DNA from: Flammeovirgaceae bacterium
GTDB lineage: Bacteria > Bacteroidota > Bacteroidia > Cytophagales > Cyclobacteriaceae
Direction of reading: 5' to 3'
Assembly: GCA_027487845.1 (NCBI GenBank)
Contig: JAIYCV010000027.1
Coordinates: 43,753 to 107,752 of the forward strand
DNA length: 64,000 nucleotides
In this document: positions 38,372 through 47,866 of the stretch, in pieces
How the letters are laid out: the number at the start of each line of letters is the position of its first letter
How positions within the stretch are numbered: the stretch's first letter is position 1
The notes under the pieces: model-generated
Told to the model about the DNA's origin: nothing
The model's input: only the letters and a program-made list of their open reading frames with translations
The model's database searches: none
Program-made: the position numbers and the translations under genes

Positions 38372-38958
38372 ATCATGTAAATTGAGTCAATAACATAGTG
38401 TTTTCCAGTTGGCATGCAAATCCATCTTGAGATTTCGGGTTTTTATCATATTCTGCCGCTGCTTGTTGTTCTTTTAAGTGGAGGCGGCTATCCTTGAAAT
38501 AGGGGTGAGCAAAAAAGCAACGTCCTATGAGGCGGACAAGCCGATCTCCTTTCCCCCTGATGTGATAACCTATTTTTACTTCTTGAGAACTCATGTATAA
38601 AACCATAGATCGTTTAAGTGAACATTGCCCAAGTTATGGAAATAAATGTATTAGTAAACGATTGCAAAACAATCATGGACTGTCATGTTCTTTCAGAAAA
38701 CTCAACATTGAATAATGAGTTAACTGGTAGCATTCAGATTAAAACCAAAACCTCACCTAAACGCTTTTAATCTTTAATAATCAGTTATTTAAATGCAAAA
38801 AAATCTCAACTATTGTATGTGCTTTTGCTGCCAAGTTTATACTATTACTTCTCGCGGCCAACACTAATTTGTGTTTGTCCCTCAACTTCGCAAATTTTGT
38901 TATCAATAAATGTATTCGAATAATCCTCAAAAAAATAAACTAACAACCAGAATAAAGT
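38372..38958. other. Divergent control region between sugar operons
   Basis: This 587-bp region separates the leftward ThuA cluster from the rightward Gfo/Idh-Rieske pair and must hold both promoters. It is AT-rich near the rightward gene. A leftward frame at 38373-38606 would code for a 77-residue protein ending two bases before thuA. I cannot match it to any family. No tRNA, riboswitch or regulator gene is visible. Confidence 0.4.
38373..38606 (-). CDS. Possible small hypothetical protein ahead of thuA
   Basis: This frame could encode 77 residues (or 73 from the second ATG). It is basic in its first half with the stretch HIRGKGDRLVRLIGRC, and has no membrane segment or recognised motif. 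The stop lies two bases before the thuA start, compatible with a co-transcribed leader gene. Its composition is not clearly that of a real protein, so it may be chance. Confidence 0.25.
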   Translation of the reverse strand: MVLYMSSQEVKIGYHIRGKGDRLVRLIGRCFFAHPYFKDSRLHLKEQQAAAEYDKNPKSQDGFACQLENTMLLTQFT

Positions 38959-40143
38959 ATGAATAACGAAAGCCAGATTTCCAGAAAAGAGTTTTTAGCC
39001 CAGGCGGCTTTGTTAGGTGCGGCAACCATCATTTCTCCGATTGTGTCCCAGGCCAGTGGCTTATTTCAAGTTGGAAAGAAAACCCGAATTGGATTAATAG
39101 GCTGTGGCAGTGTTTCAACTCAGTACCTGCCGCATTTATCAAAATCCCCGTTTGTCGAGTTGGTAAGCACGTGCGATATTATCCCTGAACGCGCGGTAAA
39201 AGCTGCGTCACAGTATAGTATCCCCAATAACTATCCATCTATTGAACGAATGTTGGCAGGTGCTCCGTTTGATTTGCTTGTCAATCTTACCAATATGCAA
39301 GAACATGGCCGATTGAATAAGCTTGCATTGGAAGCAGGCAAACATGTTTGGAGCGAAAAACCAATGGCTACAACCTATAAAGAAGGAAAGGAGTTGTTGG
39401 AGTTAGCCAAGAGAAAGGGAATTAGAATTTGGGGAGCCCCCGCGGTTGTAAACAGCCCACAGTTTGCCTTTATGGCAAAGGCAATCAATGAAGGTAAGTT
39501 AGGAAGAGTTGCAGCTGCTCATGCCCACTACGGGCACCTTGGGCCGGAATGGTCGGCTTTTTTTTATGAAAAGAATGGAGGCAGTATGCCCGACTTAGCG
39601 GTTTATAATATAGCAAGTCTTACCGGGTTGTTAGGTCCAGTGAAGTCGGTTGTGGCGATGTTGAATATCATCACGCCCACCCGTGTGGTAGAGAATAGAC
39701 CAACTCCTATAAAAGTGGAAGAAGAAGACAACTCGATGATTTTGATGGAGCATACGAGCGGAGCTTTATCGCATGTGCAGAGTGGATTCAATTATTTTGA
39801 CCCATATGGACACGAGGGAAAAGGGCAAGACAAGCCAACCATTTCAATATGGGGCAAGGAAGGCAATATGCATCTCATCGGATATGATTGGAAACCTTTT
39901 GGGGTTGATATGGCAACCAAAGGAAATGAGGAAACGGAGAGATACGCGACTGAACCCGGAACTTATGTATGGCAGGAAGGAGCATCCGTCATTTCTGAAA
40001 GCCTGGTTACGGGAGTAGAGCCTCTGATTGCAGCGGAACATTCCTTGCATGTGCTGGAGATTATAGAAGCAGCTCGTTCATCACAGGCAACGGGAAGGAG
40101 AATTACCCTGCAATCCGTTTTTAAGTGGCCTGTTGTGAAATAA
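38959..40143 (+). CDS. Tat-exported Gfo/Idh/MocA oxidoreductase
   Basis: This 394-residue dehydrogenase begins with a twin-arginine-like signal (SRKEFL at 8-13 followed by a hydrophobic stretch to about 33), with Arg-Lys in place of Arg-Arg. The Rossmann motif is GLIGCGSVSTQYLP near 46, and the WSEKPMATT stretch carries the conserved Lys-Pro. Exported family members carry a tightly bound cofactor and act on sugars in the periplasm. It starts the rightward unit and is followed within 27 bp by a Rieske oxygenase. The divergent promoter region is shared with the ThuA cluster. Confidence 0.88.
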   Translation: MNNESQISRKEFLAQAALLGAATIISPIVSQASGLFQVGKKTRIGLIGCGSVSTQYLPHLSKSPFVELVSTCDIIPERAVKAASQYSIPNNYPSIERMLAGAPFDLLVNLTNMQEHGRLNKLALEAGKHVWSEKPMATTYKEGKELLELAKRKGIRIWGAPAVVNSPQFAFMAKAINEGKLGRVAAAHAHYGHLGPEWSAFFYEKNGGSMPDLAVYNIASLTGLLGPVKSVVAMLNIITPTRVVENRPTPIKVEEEDNSMILMEHTSGALSHVQSGFNYFDPYGHEGKGQDKPTISIWGKEGNMHLIGYDWKPFGVDMATKGNEETERYATEPGTYVWQEGASVISESLVTGVEPLIAAEHSLHVLEIIEAARSSQATGRRITLQSVFKWPVVK

Positions 40144-40170
40144 GGTGTGTTTTATGAATCAGAAAAAGAA

Positions 40171-41358
40171 ATGCAGATAGTGGATATTAATAACCTGATT
40201 GACAAGCAGCGAAGTGGTTGGAGCCTGGATCAGCCTTTCTATTTAGACCGGAAGATATTTGATCTTGAATGGCGAAATATATGGAGTAAGTATTGGCTTT
40301 TTGCGGGTGTAGCAGCAGAAATACCGAAGTCAGGTGATTTTTTTACCTACCAATTGGGTAACGATTCACTCATTATCATCAGAGGCGATAAAGGGGAAGT
40401 CTTTGCACACTACAATACTTGTCGGCACCGAGGTTCGCTGATTTGTCGTAAAGAAAATGGCAATGCTCCTAAACTAATGTGTCCTTACCATCAGTGGGTG
40501 TATAACAAAGACGGATCGTTATTTAAGGCTCGACTGATGGCTGATGATTTTGATAAATCATCGCATGGGTTACATTCAGTTCACGTTCGGGAAGCACATG
40601 GCCTAATCTTTATTTCGTTGGCACACGAGCCACCCGATTTCTCAAAAGTGGTTAGCGACTATGAACCTTATCTTAAACCCTATAAAATTGCTCAATCAAA
40701 AGTTGCGTTTAAAAAAAGCTATGAATTGCGAACGAACTGGAAGTTGGTGGTTGAAAATTTCAGAGAGTGTTATCATTGCGGTATAGCACATCCTGAGTAC
40801 TGCAGTGCAGTGGTAGGTGCTAATTTAACAGAATCGGCAGTTGAAGTGACAGCAGAACGTAGGTCTGTTTGGAATAAAAAAGGGCTGGCAATCGATCCCA
40901 TCGAGTTTGAAGGTGATTCATTTCATTTTGCGGTTCGATATCCGTTGCGTCCCGGAATTGAAAGTTATAGCTTGGATGGTAAAGCAGTGTCAACGCCAAT
41001 GGGTGACCACCAAGATTTTGATGCAGGTGTATTGGGACTAGTCGTTTATCCAAACTTCTGGATGGATGCCGTGAGCGATTACATTTGGTTGATGCGAATT
41101 ACCGCGGTCAGTCCTTCTAAAACAGCGATTGATTTAACTTGGCTGGTTGATGAAAATGCGGTGGAAGGTGTTGATTACTCGCTTGATCGGCTGACTGAAT
41201 TCTGGAAGGTTACCGGTGAGCAGGACTGGCAATTATGTGAAAACAACTTTAGAGGTATTGAATCTACCCATTATCAGTCAGGGCCTTATGCACCCGTGGA
41301 GGAAGAAGTGGCTAAATTTATAACCTGGTATTTGGATAGATTACGAGCGAAATCATAA
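40171..41358 (+). CDS. Rieske non-haem iron oxygenase, alpha subunit
   Basis: This 395-residue protein (from the ATG at 40171; an in-frame GTG at 40147 is the alternative) is an aromatic-ring-hydroxylating dioxygenase alpha-type subunit. The Rieske [2Fe-2S] ligands are Cys84 and His86 (CRHRG) and Cys104 and His107 (CPYHQW). The mononuclear iron site includes His202 and His207 in FRECYHCGIAHPEY. No beta subunit or reductase gene is adjacent, so it resembles the homotrimeric demethylase-type group (choline, carnitine or glycine betaine oxygenases). Substrate is unknown. Its pairing with an exported sugar dehydrogenase is unusual. Confidence 0.88.
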   Translation: MQIVDINNLIDKQRSGWSLDQPFYLDRKIFDLEWRNIWSKYWLFAGVAAEIPKSGDFFTYQLGNDSLIIIRGDKGEVFAHYNTCRHRGSLICRKENGNAPKLMCPYHQWVYNKDGSLFKARLMADDFDKSSHGLHSVHVREAHGLIFISLAHEPPDFSKVVSDYEPYLKPYKIAQSKVAFKKSYELRTNWKLVVENFRECYHCGIAHPEYCSAVVGANLTESAVEVTAERRSVWNKKGLAIDPIEFEGDSFHFAVRYPLRPGIESYSLDGKAVSTPMGDHQDFDAGVLGLVVYPNFWMDAVSDYIWLMRITAVSPSKTAIDLTWLVDENAVEGVDYSLDRLTEFWKVTGEQDWQLCENNFRGIESTHYQSGPYAPVEEEVAKFITWYLDRLRAKS

Positions 41359-41372
41359 TAAGGAATGTAGTT

Positions 41373-42533
41373 TTAGTTAGCATACGGCTTAGGAGTTTTC
41401 ATAAAGATCCAACAGACGATCCCTAATCCAAAAATCATGATTGAATTCAATAAAAAAATTTCGGATATCATCATTTTTGAATCATATAAATAGCCGGTCC
41501 AAAAGTTACCTGCAATGGCACCCATGCCGAAATAGGCTGCGTACAGAAGGGATTGCCCTGTAGCTCGCCACTCTTCTTTTACCAATCGATCGACATACTC
41601 TACACACACTACCCAAAACAACGACCAAGAAATACCGTGCAGAAGTTCAATAAAGAGCGCCATAACAGGATCTTTTACTGCACTGTAAAGTAACATGCGG
41701 CAGGAGGTTGCAAGTAGTGTAACAAGTAGTGTTGTTTTAATTCCAAGCTTTTGAATGATTCTAGCCGAGAAATAGAATAACGGCAATTCACATAACCCTT
41801 GAAAAGAAAGTCCATAGCCTACAAGTGTGGAGGAGGCGCCATTTTCTTTCATGTAGATGGAGTAGAAATTCCAAATGGTGGTGGCGCCAGCGGAAACCAG
41901 AAACACACAGGTTAAGAGAATAATAAGTGCCTTTTCTTTGAATATGTATTTTATTTGTTTGAGAGAGGGGGAGTCTTGCATGAAACTGCTATTGTCTGTT
42001 TTTATCCAAAGAGTGACAACAAACGTAAGCAACATGCTAGCGGCAGAAAAAACAAAGATTACAGTGGTGTCTAGGGCGTCAATATAATGGCCGACTAATG
42101 TGCCGGTAAAAGCCCAACCCAAACCGCCCGCGATCCGAATCGACCCATAGGAAAAGGAGGGGTTCTTTTGGGCTAATCTAAGCGATAGGCTGTCAAGCAA
42201 AGGTTGCAACGTATTATAAAAAAGCGACATGACTAATGTTACCCAGAAAAGAAATAGAAAGTCACCTTCCACTAAGAAGAGTAAAAAACACACGGAAGCC
42301 GAAAGAGCTGAATACAAAAGACATTTTTTATAACCAAATCGGTCGGCCAACATTCCATAAAACGGCTGAATAAATAGCATCATGAAAGGCGTAACACTCA
42401 GCACGACTCCAATCTCGATTCCCGTCAATCCATGATCTTTAAGATAGTCGGCAAAAATGGGTAACCAAGAGGCGGTACAACTTAAAACCAAAAAATAAAG
42501 TAGTCTTAGCCTGTTAGCTTCCGAGAGTTTCAT
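41373..42533 (-). CDS. MFS transporter (MFS_1-like, HcaT/nucleoside symporter type)
   Basis: This 386-residue protein has about 12 predicted transmembrane helices. The loop MLADRFGYKK between helices 2 and 3 is the MFS signature, and the N-terminal SWLPIFADYLKDHGLTG stretch and GSIRIAGGLGWAF (near 130) match the MFS_1-like group that includes 3-phenylpropionate and sugar transporters. It is encoded 12 bp downstream of a second NagB, so it may import an amino sugar. That substrate is inferred from position only. Confidence 0.82.
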   Translation of the reverse strand: MKLSEANRLRLLYFLVLSCTASWLPIFADYLKDHGLTGIEIGVVLSVTPFMMLFIQPFYGMLADRFGYKKCLLYSALSASVCFLLFLVEGDFLFLFWVTLVMSLFYNTLQPLLDSLSLRLAQKNPSFSYGSIRIAGGLGWAFTGTLVGHYIDALDTTVIFVFSAASMLLTFVVTLWIKTDNSSFMQDSPSLKQIKYIFKEKALIILLTCVFLVSAGATTIWNFYSIYMKENGASSTLVGYGLSFQGLCELPLFYFSARIIQKLGIKTTLLVTLLATSCRMLLYSAVKDPVMALFIELLHGISWSLFWVVCVEYVDRLVKEEWRATGQSLLYAAYFGMGAIAGNFWTGYLYDSKMMISEIFLLNSIMIFGLGIVCWIFMKTPKPYAN

Positions 42534-42545
42534 GTGATATCAAAC

Positions 42546-43271
42546 TTATGACAGTCCGCTGGAAGATTCCCGATCAAGAAAGACCAAGCCGTTAGCGTGT
42601 TTCTGAAAGATGCTTGCAGGAATGTTTTCGGTCATTTCTTCTTCTAGCGCTTTTTTTATGATCGAAGCTTTTTTTAAGCCATTTGCTAACAGCAAAGCTG
42701 TTTTAGCGTTGAGTAACTGCTTTAGTCCGATTGTAATTCCTTGTGTAAGTTGGGTTTGCGTAGAAAAATATTTCTGCCCAACTTTTTGCGTGACTTCATC
42801 TAAGTTGGCGATGTGTGAATTTTTGTTCCAGGAAACCCCTGGTTCATTAAAACCAATATGGCCATTCATTCCAATGCCTACCACGATTAAATCTATTCCG
42901 CCTAGCTGCTCAATTATATTATCCATTTTTTCACACTCTTTGTGTATGTCCTCAGCCATCGCATTAAACAGGTGTATATTTTCAGCGTTAATTTCAAGGG
43001 GTGAAAGGAGTGTCTGTCTTAAAAAGAATTGACAACTACCTGGATTTTCTGGTGAAATTCCTATCCATTCGTCCAGTCCAATAAAATGGACTTTTCCGTA
43101 GTCAATCTTTCTTGCTTTCAATTCTTGAACCAACATCTCGTAACTTCGTTTTGGGGTATCTCCCGCGGCCAAACAAATCAAGGCTTCGGGTTTTTTTATT
43201 ATCGCTGAAATGATTTGCTCGGCAACATTGTATGATAGGATTTCATAAGTATCAAATATCTCTAAGTTCAT
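42546..43271 (-). CDS. nagB: Glucosamine-6-phosphate deaminase, stand-alone
   Basis: This 241-residue NagB has LAAGDTPKRSYEML (phosphate loop, near 35), HFIGLDEWIG (near 63) and VGIGMNGHIGFNEPG with the catalytic His. It lacks the PIG-L domain found on its paralogue at 339-2237. The leftward order is nagB then MFS transporter, which suggests an amino-sugar uptake and utilisation pair. It could also act as a 6-phosphogluconolactonase-like isomerase, but the GHIGFNEPG motif favours the deaminase. Confidence 0.88.
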   Translation of the reverse strand: MNLEIFDTYEILSYNVAEQIISAIIKKPEALICLAAGDTPKRSYEMLVQELKARKIDYGKVHFIGLDEWIGISPENPGSCQFFLRQTLLSPLEINAENIHLFNAMAEDIHKECEKMDNIIEQLGGIDLIVVGIGMNGHIGFNEPGVSWNKNSHIANLDEVTQKVGQKYFSTQTQLTQGITIGLKQLLNAKTALLLANGLKKASIIKKALEEEMTENIPASIFQKHANGLVFLDRESSSGLS

Positions 43272-43530
43272 CTGTAGAAGGATTTAAATAGTTTTAGGAA
43301 AGAAGCTGGCATTTTTTCTGTCAGGTGTCAGTAGTCAAATTACAGTATGTTGCTTCTTTTAATTTTAAACTTAACACAACAATCTAGTATGTGCAAAACA
43401 TTATAAAAAATTCATTGCTTCAGGAATGTTTTTTTGCACGAGGTATGAACCTGTGGAACATCAGTATACAAGCCTTTTAACTTCTTCTATACAGTTTTTG
43501 AGTTACCAGTTTATGAAAAAAGACATCAAC

Positions 43531-45867
43531 TCAAAGTCCGTATTTCCTTTGTCGCTGGTATCTTTTTCTTGGATTTTCATTGTTGAGTTCTTTCATTCGT
43601 TGAAAAGCCTTGCGTAGTTCATCGGGTATGTCAGACGGATAGTTCAATTTATAATGGGAGAAGCCATTAAATGGCGTAGCACTTTCGGCTGCATGAATTT
43701 TCAAAAATTGTGTTGTTTTATCTTCTTCAAATACCTTGAAAAATGCCAATGCGCGTTGCTGGATGATACGCTTGTATTCCTTTTCAATCAGCTCCTGCCC
43801 AACAAACTTCAAACATCTTTCCTGTAACGTAAACATAGTGGTGTCGCTAACACCTTTGCTTAGATAATTAAAGAATACTTTGTCCTCTCTTATCGATAAC
43901 CTATTCACTTCAATGGAATCTTGATGGGAGAAATTGGCCAGTGACTTTTGGTGTGTCATTAGAAAATACTTTTTCTTTGTTTCGAAGAATAGAATATTTT
44001 CTTTTTCCTTTTCAGTATAAATAACTGGATGAACTGAAAGCACCGCAGTTGGATTGCTTTTTAGAAAATTGGAAATTTTCTCAAGAAATCTTTTTTGATT
44101 CCGTGTAAGAACGTGCTGTCGTAGTTCCCAGGTTAGTATTAAAGACTCTTCAATCTCAGTTTCATTACTTTTTACTTCTAATCGATACGGTGTGGTAGGG
44201 GGTTTAACCACAATATTTTTAATTACATCGAAAACGACATCGCGAAGGTGAAAGGATGGTTTCTTTAAGTTTCCGGTAATTGGAACATCATAATCAATTA
44301 CGTTGCCGCGTTCTCGAACTAACGCCATAATAAAGGGCATCGGAAGCCAATGGTTATCTCTATTTGTTATTTTCTTTGCTACTCTCGGATCAAGAATAAC
44401 AATGTGGTTGGTGCTACTTATTTCTCCGTTACGCACATTCCATAAACCATTTAATTCTATCGTTCCCCGATTTAAGGGAAAGGAGGTGTAGGAAAGAAAG
44501 TAGGGGTTAAAAATGGTAGCTGGAATTTGTTTGAAGTGGTAGCTGAAATCAAATTCACTGGTATCTTTTGGGTTAACACTAAGAAATGCGTGGGCATTAC
44601 CATACGGTTCGAAATTTGAATGGACGTTAAATTTCACACGCTTTCTACTTTTATTAATGGAGTCAGCGGAGATAAAAAGGGGATTTGCTATGGCTGAAAA
44701 TTTTTCGCTCAATGAAAAATCATTGAACACAAAATTCGCACTGTCGATACGGAGTTTGTTTATTTTGTAATCGCTATTCAAAAAATTCTTCGTTAGTCTC
44801 TTTATGTATCGCGCCACTTCAATCACGAGATTAAATCGCTCTGGATTTTGCGTGATATCCGTAATGTTTTTTCCTTTTTTACCAAAGATGGCTTGGAGAT
44901 TATCCAGCGAATCATAGCGTTCGAATTTTAAATAGGGTTTCAATAGGGTCAGCGAGTCGAACAAATAAAGATCATGTGGCCTCAACTCACTTATGGCTAT
45001 TATTCCTTTCTTAAATGAGAAGTAATCATCGGTGTTGGTTTTTCCAAAATGAAAGTCGCTCACCTCAATGCGCCCGCTGATAATAATATTCTGATCGTTT
45101 TTTAGGTTTCCGGTAGCCATGATGGTCGCCTCCAAGGTGGCCCTGAACATGCCGTAGTTAATTAATTCCCAAAGGTATTGGCGAATGATTTCAAGGTCGT
45201 AGTGAATAATTTTAATCGTTGTTCGGTAGCTTGAATTGGCAAGGTTAAGTGTAAGACTACCGTTTACAATGCCTTCATTTTTTCCGTCTTGAAATGAAAA
45301 TGTTGAAAAGACAGTGTCTACGTTCCATCTTTTGCCTGTGCTTTCAAGCATAAATTTTCTAATTGAATAATTAATAGGAATTGCTTTTTCACGATACTGG
45401 ATTTCTCCATTGGTTATTTTCGTATCAAGAATTGAGAAGTGCCAATTAGAAGCTTGACTCGCTGTGGTTTGACTGGAGAAGCGCTCCACTAAATCATCGT
45501 AGTTGGATAGCTTTTTATTTTGAGCGATTTGAATTCTTGGATGATCGATTGATAGCGATGAAATCACTATTTCTTTTGAAAAGACTTTGATGATACTGAC
45601 ATTTATGCTTAATCCATTAGCGGAAAGAAATAGGCTGTCTCCTTTTTCTTCATAGATGTTAAGGTTTTTGAGGTGGACGTATCCTGTGAAGGGATTGGCA
45701 TACAGTAGGTCCATTTTTATCTCTCGGCCTGTATAAAGCACATCATTTTTTTCGATCCAATATTTTAAGAAGGGCGAAATGAAAAGTAGTATAACAATAA
45801 CGCACACAGCGATGATTGCCGTGGCAAACAGTGCTATTCTCGTAAACCGCGAGTTGATTTTTCCCAT
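43531..45867 (-). CDS. AsmA-like DUF748 envelope protein
   Basis: This 778-residue protein has one N-terminal membrane helix (about 12-32). A long periplasmic part follows, rich in short beta strands (KMDLLYANPFTGYVHLKNLNI, the DUF748 start near 50). This family is related to AsmA/TamB proteins, which form hydrophobic grooves for lipid movement or barrel assembly. The C-terminal 120 residues are charged and helical. It is 10 bp downstream of an Omp85-like barrel gene, so the two may act together in outer-membrane biogenesis. That link is inference. Confidence 0.72.
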   Translation of the reverse strand: MGKINSRFTRIALFATAIIAVCVIVILLFISPFLKYWIEKNDVLYTGREIKMDLLYANPFTGYVHLKNLNIYEEKGDSLFLSANGLSINVSIIKVFSKEIVISSLSIDHPRIQIAQNKKLSNYDDLVERFSSQTTASQASNWHFSILDTKITNGEIQYREKAIPINYSIRKFMLESTGKRWNVDTVFSTFSFQDGKNEGIVNGSLTLNLANSSYRTTIKIIHYDLEIIRQYLWELINYGMFRATLEATIMATGNLKNDQNIIISGRIEVSDFHFGKTNTDDYFSFKKGIIAISELRPHDLYLFDSLTLLKPYLKFERYDSLDNLQAIFGKKGKNITDITQNPERFNLVIEVARYIKRLTKNFLNSDYKINKLRIDSANFVFNDFSLSEKFSAIANPLFISADSINKSRKRVKFNVHSNFEPYGNAHAFLSVNPKDTSEFDFSYHFKQIPATIFNPYFLSYTSFPLNRGTIELNGLWNVRNGEISSTNHIVILDPRVAKKITNRDNHWLPMPFIMALVRERGNVIDYDVPITGNLKKPSFHLRDVVFDVIKNIVVKPPTTPYRLEVKSNETEIEESLILTWELRQHVLTRNQKRFLEKISNFLKSNPTAVLSVHPVIYTEKEKENILFFETKKKYFLMTHQKSLANFSHQDSIEVNRLSIREDKVFFNYLSKGVSDTTMFTLQERCLKFVGQELIEKEYKRIIQQRALAFFKVFEEDKTTQFLKIHAAESATPFNGFSHYKLNYPSDIPDELRKAFQRMKELNNENPRKRYQRQRKYGL

Positions 45868-45877
45868 ATGGTTTGAG

Positions 45878-47104
45878 TTAGAAGAATTCGCCTAAACCGA
45901 TGTAAAAATCAAATGAGTTTTTACCGAAACCGAAGTCGATGGTTAGGTTTGTATTGGAATTTTTATTGAACTTAATACGTGCTCCAAAGCCAGCCGCAGG
46001 ATTTACATAAGCGAAGTTACCTGTATCAGGCTGGGTCAGCGATTGTGCATTGCAAAAAAAAACTCCACCGAAAAGCCCGTCAGCAACCAGATCAAAACGA
46101 TATTCTGCTTCTGCGTATAACATTTCCTTTCCGCGAAATCTAGAAACAATGTAACCTCTCCCGGAACGAGTGGTAGGTTCGTTGGTGCTGGAAGGTAAGT
46201 TTAGATACGGCACGTTTCCGTAGGATCCCCAGTAAAATCCCCAAAGTGCAAGAATGCTGCGCCTAGGCGAACGGAAGGGTACATATCTCCGCACATCTGC
46301 ATAAAGCGAAGTCCATTGGTTGTCATTTCCTATAAATGTTGGATTGACTCGCAATGAAAGAAGAGCATACAATCCAGAAGCAGCATTGATGGAATTTTTT
46401 CGAGTGTCTAATAGTAGGTTGGCCGTCACGCCTAATGAGTAGGAACTGCGCTCTGAACCGATGTTGTATTTTTCTAGTGTGCTAGGATTGGCAGGCGGGT
46501 CTTGTTCTTCGAGTCCATAATATCGGTCGTAATTCACTCCACCTCCAAAGAAAAGATCGCTTACTAACCGCTGATTAGCGTTCACGTAGCATCTAATGTA
46601 ATTTAGTGACAGACGATAGCGATCACTTTCTGTGGTATTACTTCCCAGCCCATAAGTGTACTGATTTTGTGTAGTGATTTTGAAATCGCCTGGAGTATTC
46701 CAATAGTTATTTTTTTTCCAAAGGTTGAAACCATAACCTATTCCAAATTGATTACTAAAATTGGTAGAAGGCACAATATTCGACTTTGATATGTAGGTGG
46801 AATCGCTGTCGCCCAAGTAGAAGGCCGTGCTTATGCTTGACACAAAAACTTTACCGCCCCCTCTTTGCTCCGTTGAGACCGGGATGATTGAAATATACAT
46901 CGGGCTTTTTTTCTTCCACTTAGTCTTTGCCATTCTGTTTTTGGGACTGGGTTCTTTATGGAGAATTTTTTTGGCTAGAATTTCTATAATATCTCGTTTG
47001 GTAGTATCTTGCTTAAGTGGTGCAATAGACTCTGCGGATGCGAGGGTTATTTGAGCAAGCACTATGCAGATGGCTAGTTTTCCAGTGGTTGCAAGTTTAA
47101 TCAT
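45878..47104 (-). CDS. Small BamA/TamA-like outer-membrane barrel
   Basis: This 408-residue protein begins with a signal peptide (about 1-24, ending ASA). From about residue 65 it is a series of amphipathic strands ending in an aromatic C-terminal residue (GLGEFF), the hallmark of an outer-membrane barrel. The strand pattern and the TRSGRGYIVSRFRGKEMLYAEAEYRF region resemble the surface-antigen (Omp85) barrel domain. No POTRA domains are visible, so it is a barrel-only member. It precedes the DUF748 gene in the same direction. Confidence 0.7.
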   Translation of the reverse strand: MIKLATTGKLAICIVLAQITLASAESIAPLKQDTTKRDIIEILAKKILHKEPSPKNRMAKTKWKKKSPMYISIIPVSTEQRGGGKVFVSSISTAFYLGDSDSTYISKSNIVPSTNFSNQFGIGYGFNLWKKNNYWNTPGDFKITTQNQYTYGLGSNTTESDRYRLSLNYIRCYVNANQRLVSDLFFGGGVNYDRYYGLEEQDPPANPSTLEKYNIGSERSSYSLGVTANLLLDTRKNSINAASGLYALLSLRVNPTFIGNDNQWTSLYADVRRYVPFRSPRRSILALWGFYWGSYGNVPYLNLPSSTNEPTTRSGRGYIVSRFRGKEMLYAEAEYRFDLVADGLFGGVFFCNAQSLTQPDTGNFAYVNPAAGFGARIKFNKNSNTNLTIDFGFGKNSFDFYIGLGEFF

Positions 47105-47122
47105 CTGGAAAGCTGGGAGGGC

Positions 47123-47710
47123 CTACTCCCTAAGTTTATCTGATTTTAATTGACATTCCATTGAGCGGTCTAAGTGGTGCTTTAAAGCTGGTAAGCAAAG
47201 CGTTGCCCAAGCTACAATGTCTGCATCTTTAGCATTTTTTATTGCAAATTCAAATTTGTCGATCGCTTTTTTGTGGTGCTCCACCATAAGCCCCGCATAG
47301 GCTCTATCAAAATCTTTGCCTGGCTGAGCCATCAAATTGTCATAGGATTGTTTCCCCTTTTGAGTCAGTGAGTCCGGCACTGAAATTGACTTCTTAAATG
47401 CCAGCGCGCGCAGTTTTCTTAGTGCGTTTAGATGGTCTTCCCTTATCAAATTCCCTAATGTTTGCACCTCGGGCATCATTCCATTTTTTTCTGCCAAGTT
47501 TCCTAGTGCTATTTCTTCAAGATTGATTTCCGCTGCATCCGTAATGAAGGCTGCGTCTTTTGCATCGGCTGCGTCAAACTTGGCTTCATTGTGGTCTTCG
47601 GCTATTGTTTTTGAGTCTTCCACCTTAGGTGACCCGCACGAGATCACAATAGCTGAAAAAATGAAAGATAGAAAATACACAGCCGGTACATTTGTTTTTA
47701 ACATGCTCAA
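47123..47710 (-). CDS. DUF4142 ferritin-like lipoprotein
   Basis: This 195-residue protein has a lipoprotein signal (SAIVISC near 25). The mature part is a helical DUF4142 domain: AAFITDAAEINLEEIALGNLAEKN, then REDHLNALRKLRALA and YAGLMVEHHKKAIDKFEFA. The family is a four-helix bundle of unknown role, often in stress-related neighbourhoods. The 51-residue membrane peptide gene ends one base before its start. Confidence 0.85.
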   Translation of the reverse strand: MSMLKTNVPAVYFLSFIFSAIVISCGSPKVEDSKTIAEDHNEAKFDAADAKDAAFITDAAEINLEEIALGNLAEKNGMMPEVQTLGNLIREDHLNALRKLRALAFKKSISVPDSLTQKGKQSYDNLMAQPGKDFDRAYAGLMVEHHKKAIDKFEFAIKNAKDADIVAWATLCLPALKHHLDRSMECQLKSDKLRE

Positions 47711-47866
47711 TTAATTTTTACGACTGCCACTAATTATGTTGAACAATACAGCAACTATAGCAAGTACGAGTAATGCATGGATGATGCCACCTGCTCCGTA
47801 CGCAAAAAAACCAACCAACCATCCAATAATTAAAATGACTGCGATTAAGTATAATAAATTTCCCAT
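47711..47866 (-). CDS. Small hydrophobic protein (lmo0937/DUF5670-like)
   Basis: This 51-residue protein starts MGNLLYLIAVIL, has two membrane helices separated by a GWLVGFFAYGAGG turn, and ends in a basic tail SGSRKN. This pattern matches the short lmo0937-type membrane protein family seen widely in Bacteroidota. The stop directly adjoins the DUF4142 start, so the two genes are co-transcribed. I translated it by hand from the reverse strand. Confidence 0.8.
   Translation of the reverse strand: MGNLLYLIAVILIIGWLVGFFAYGAGGIIHALLVLAIVAVLFNIISGSRKN

Noticed and set aside
43426..43617. 63-residue rightward frame
   Set aside because: It overlaps the antisense end of the DUF748 gene and has no motif; probably chance.
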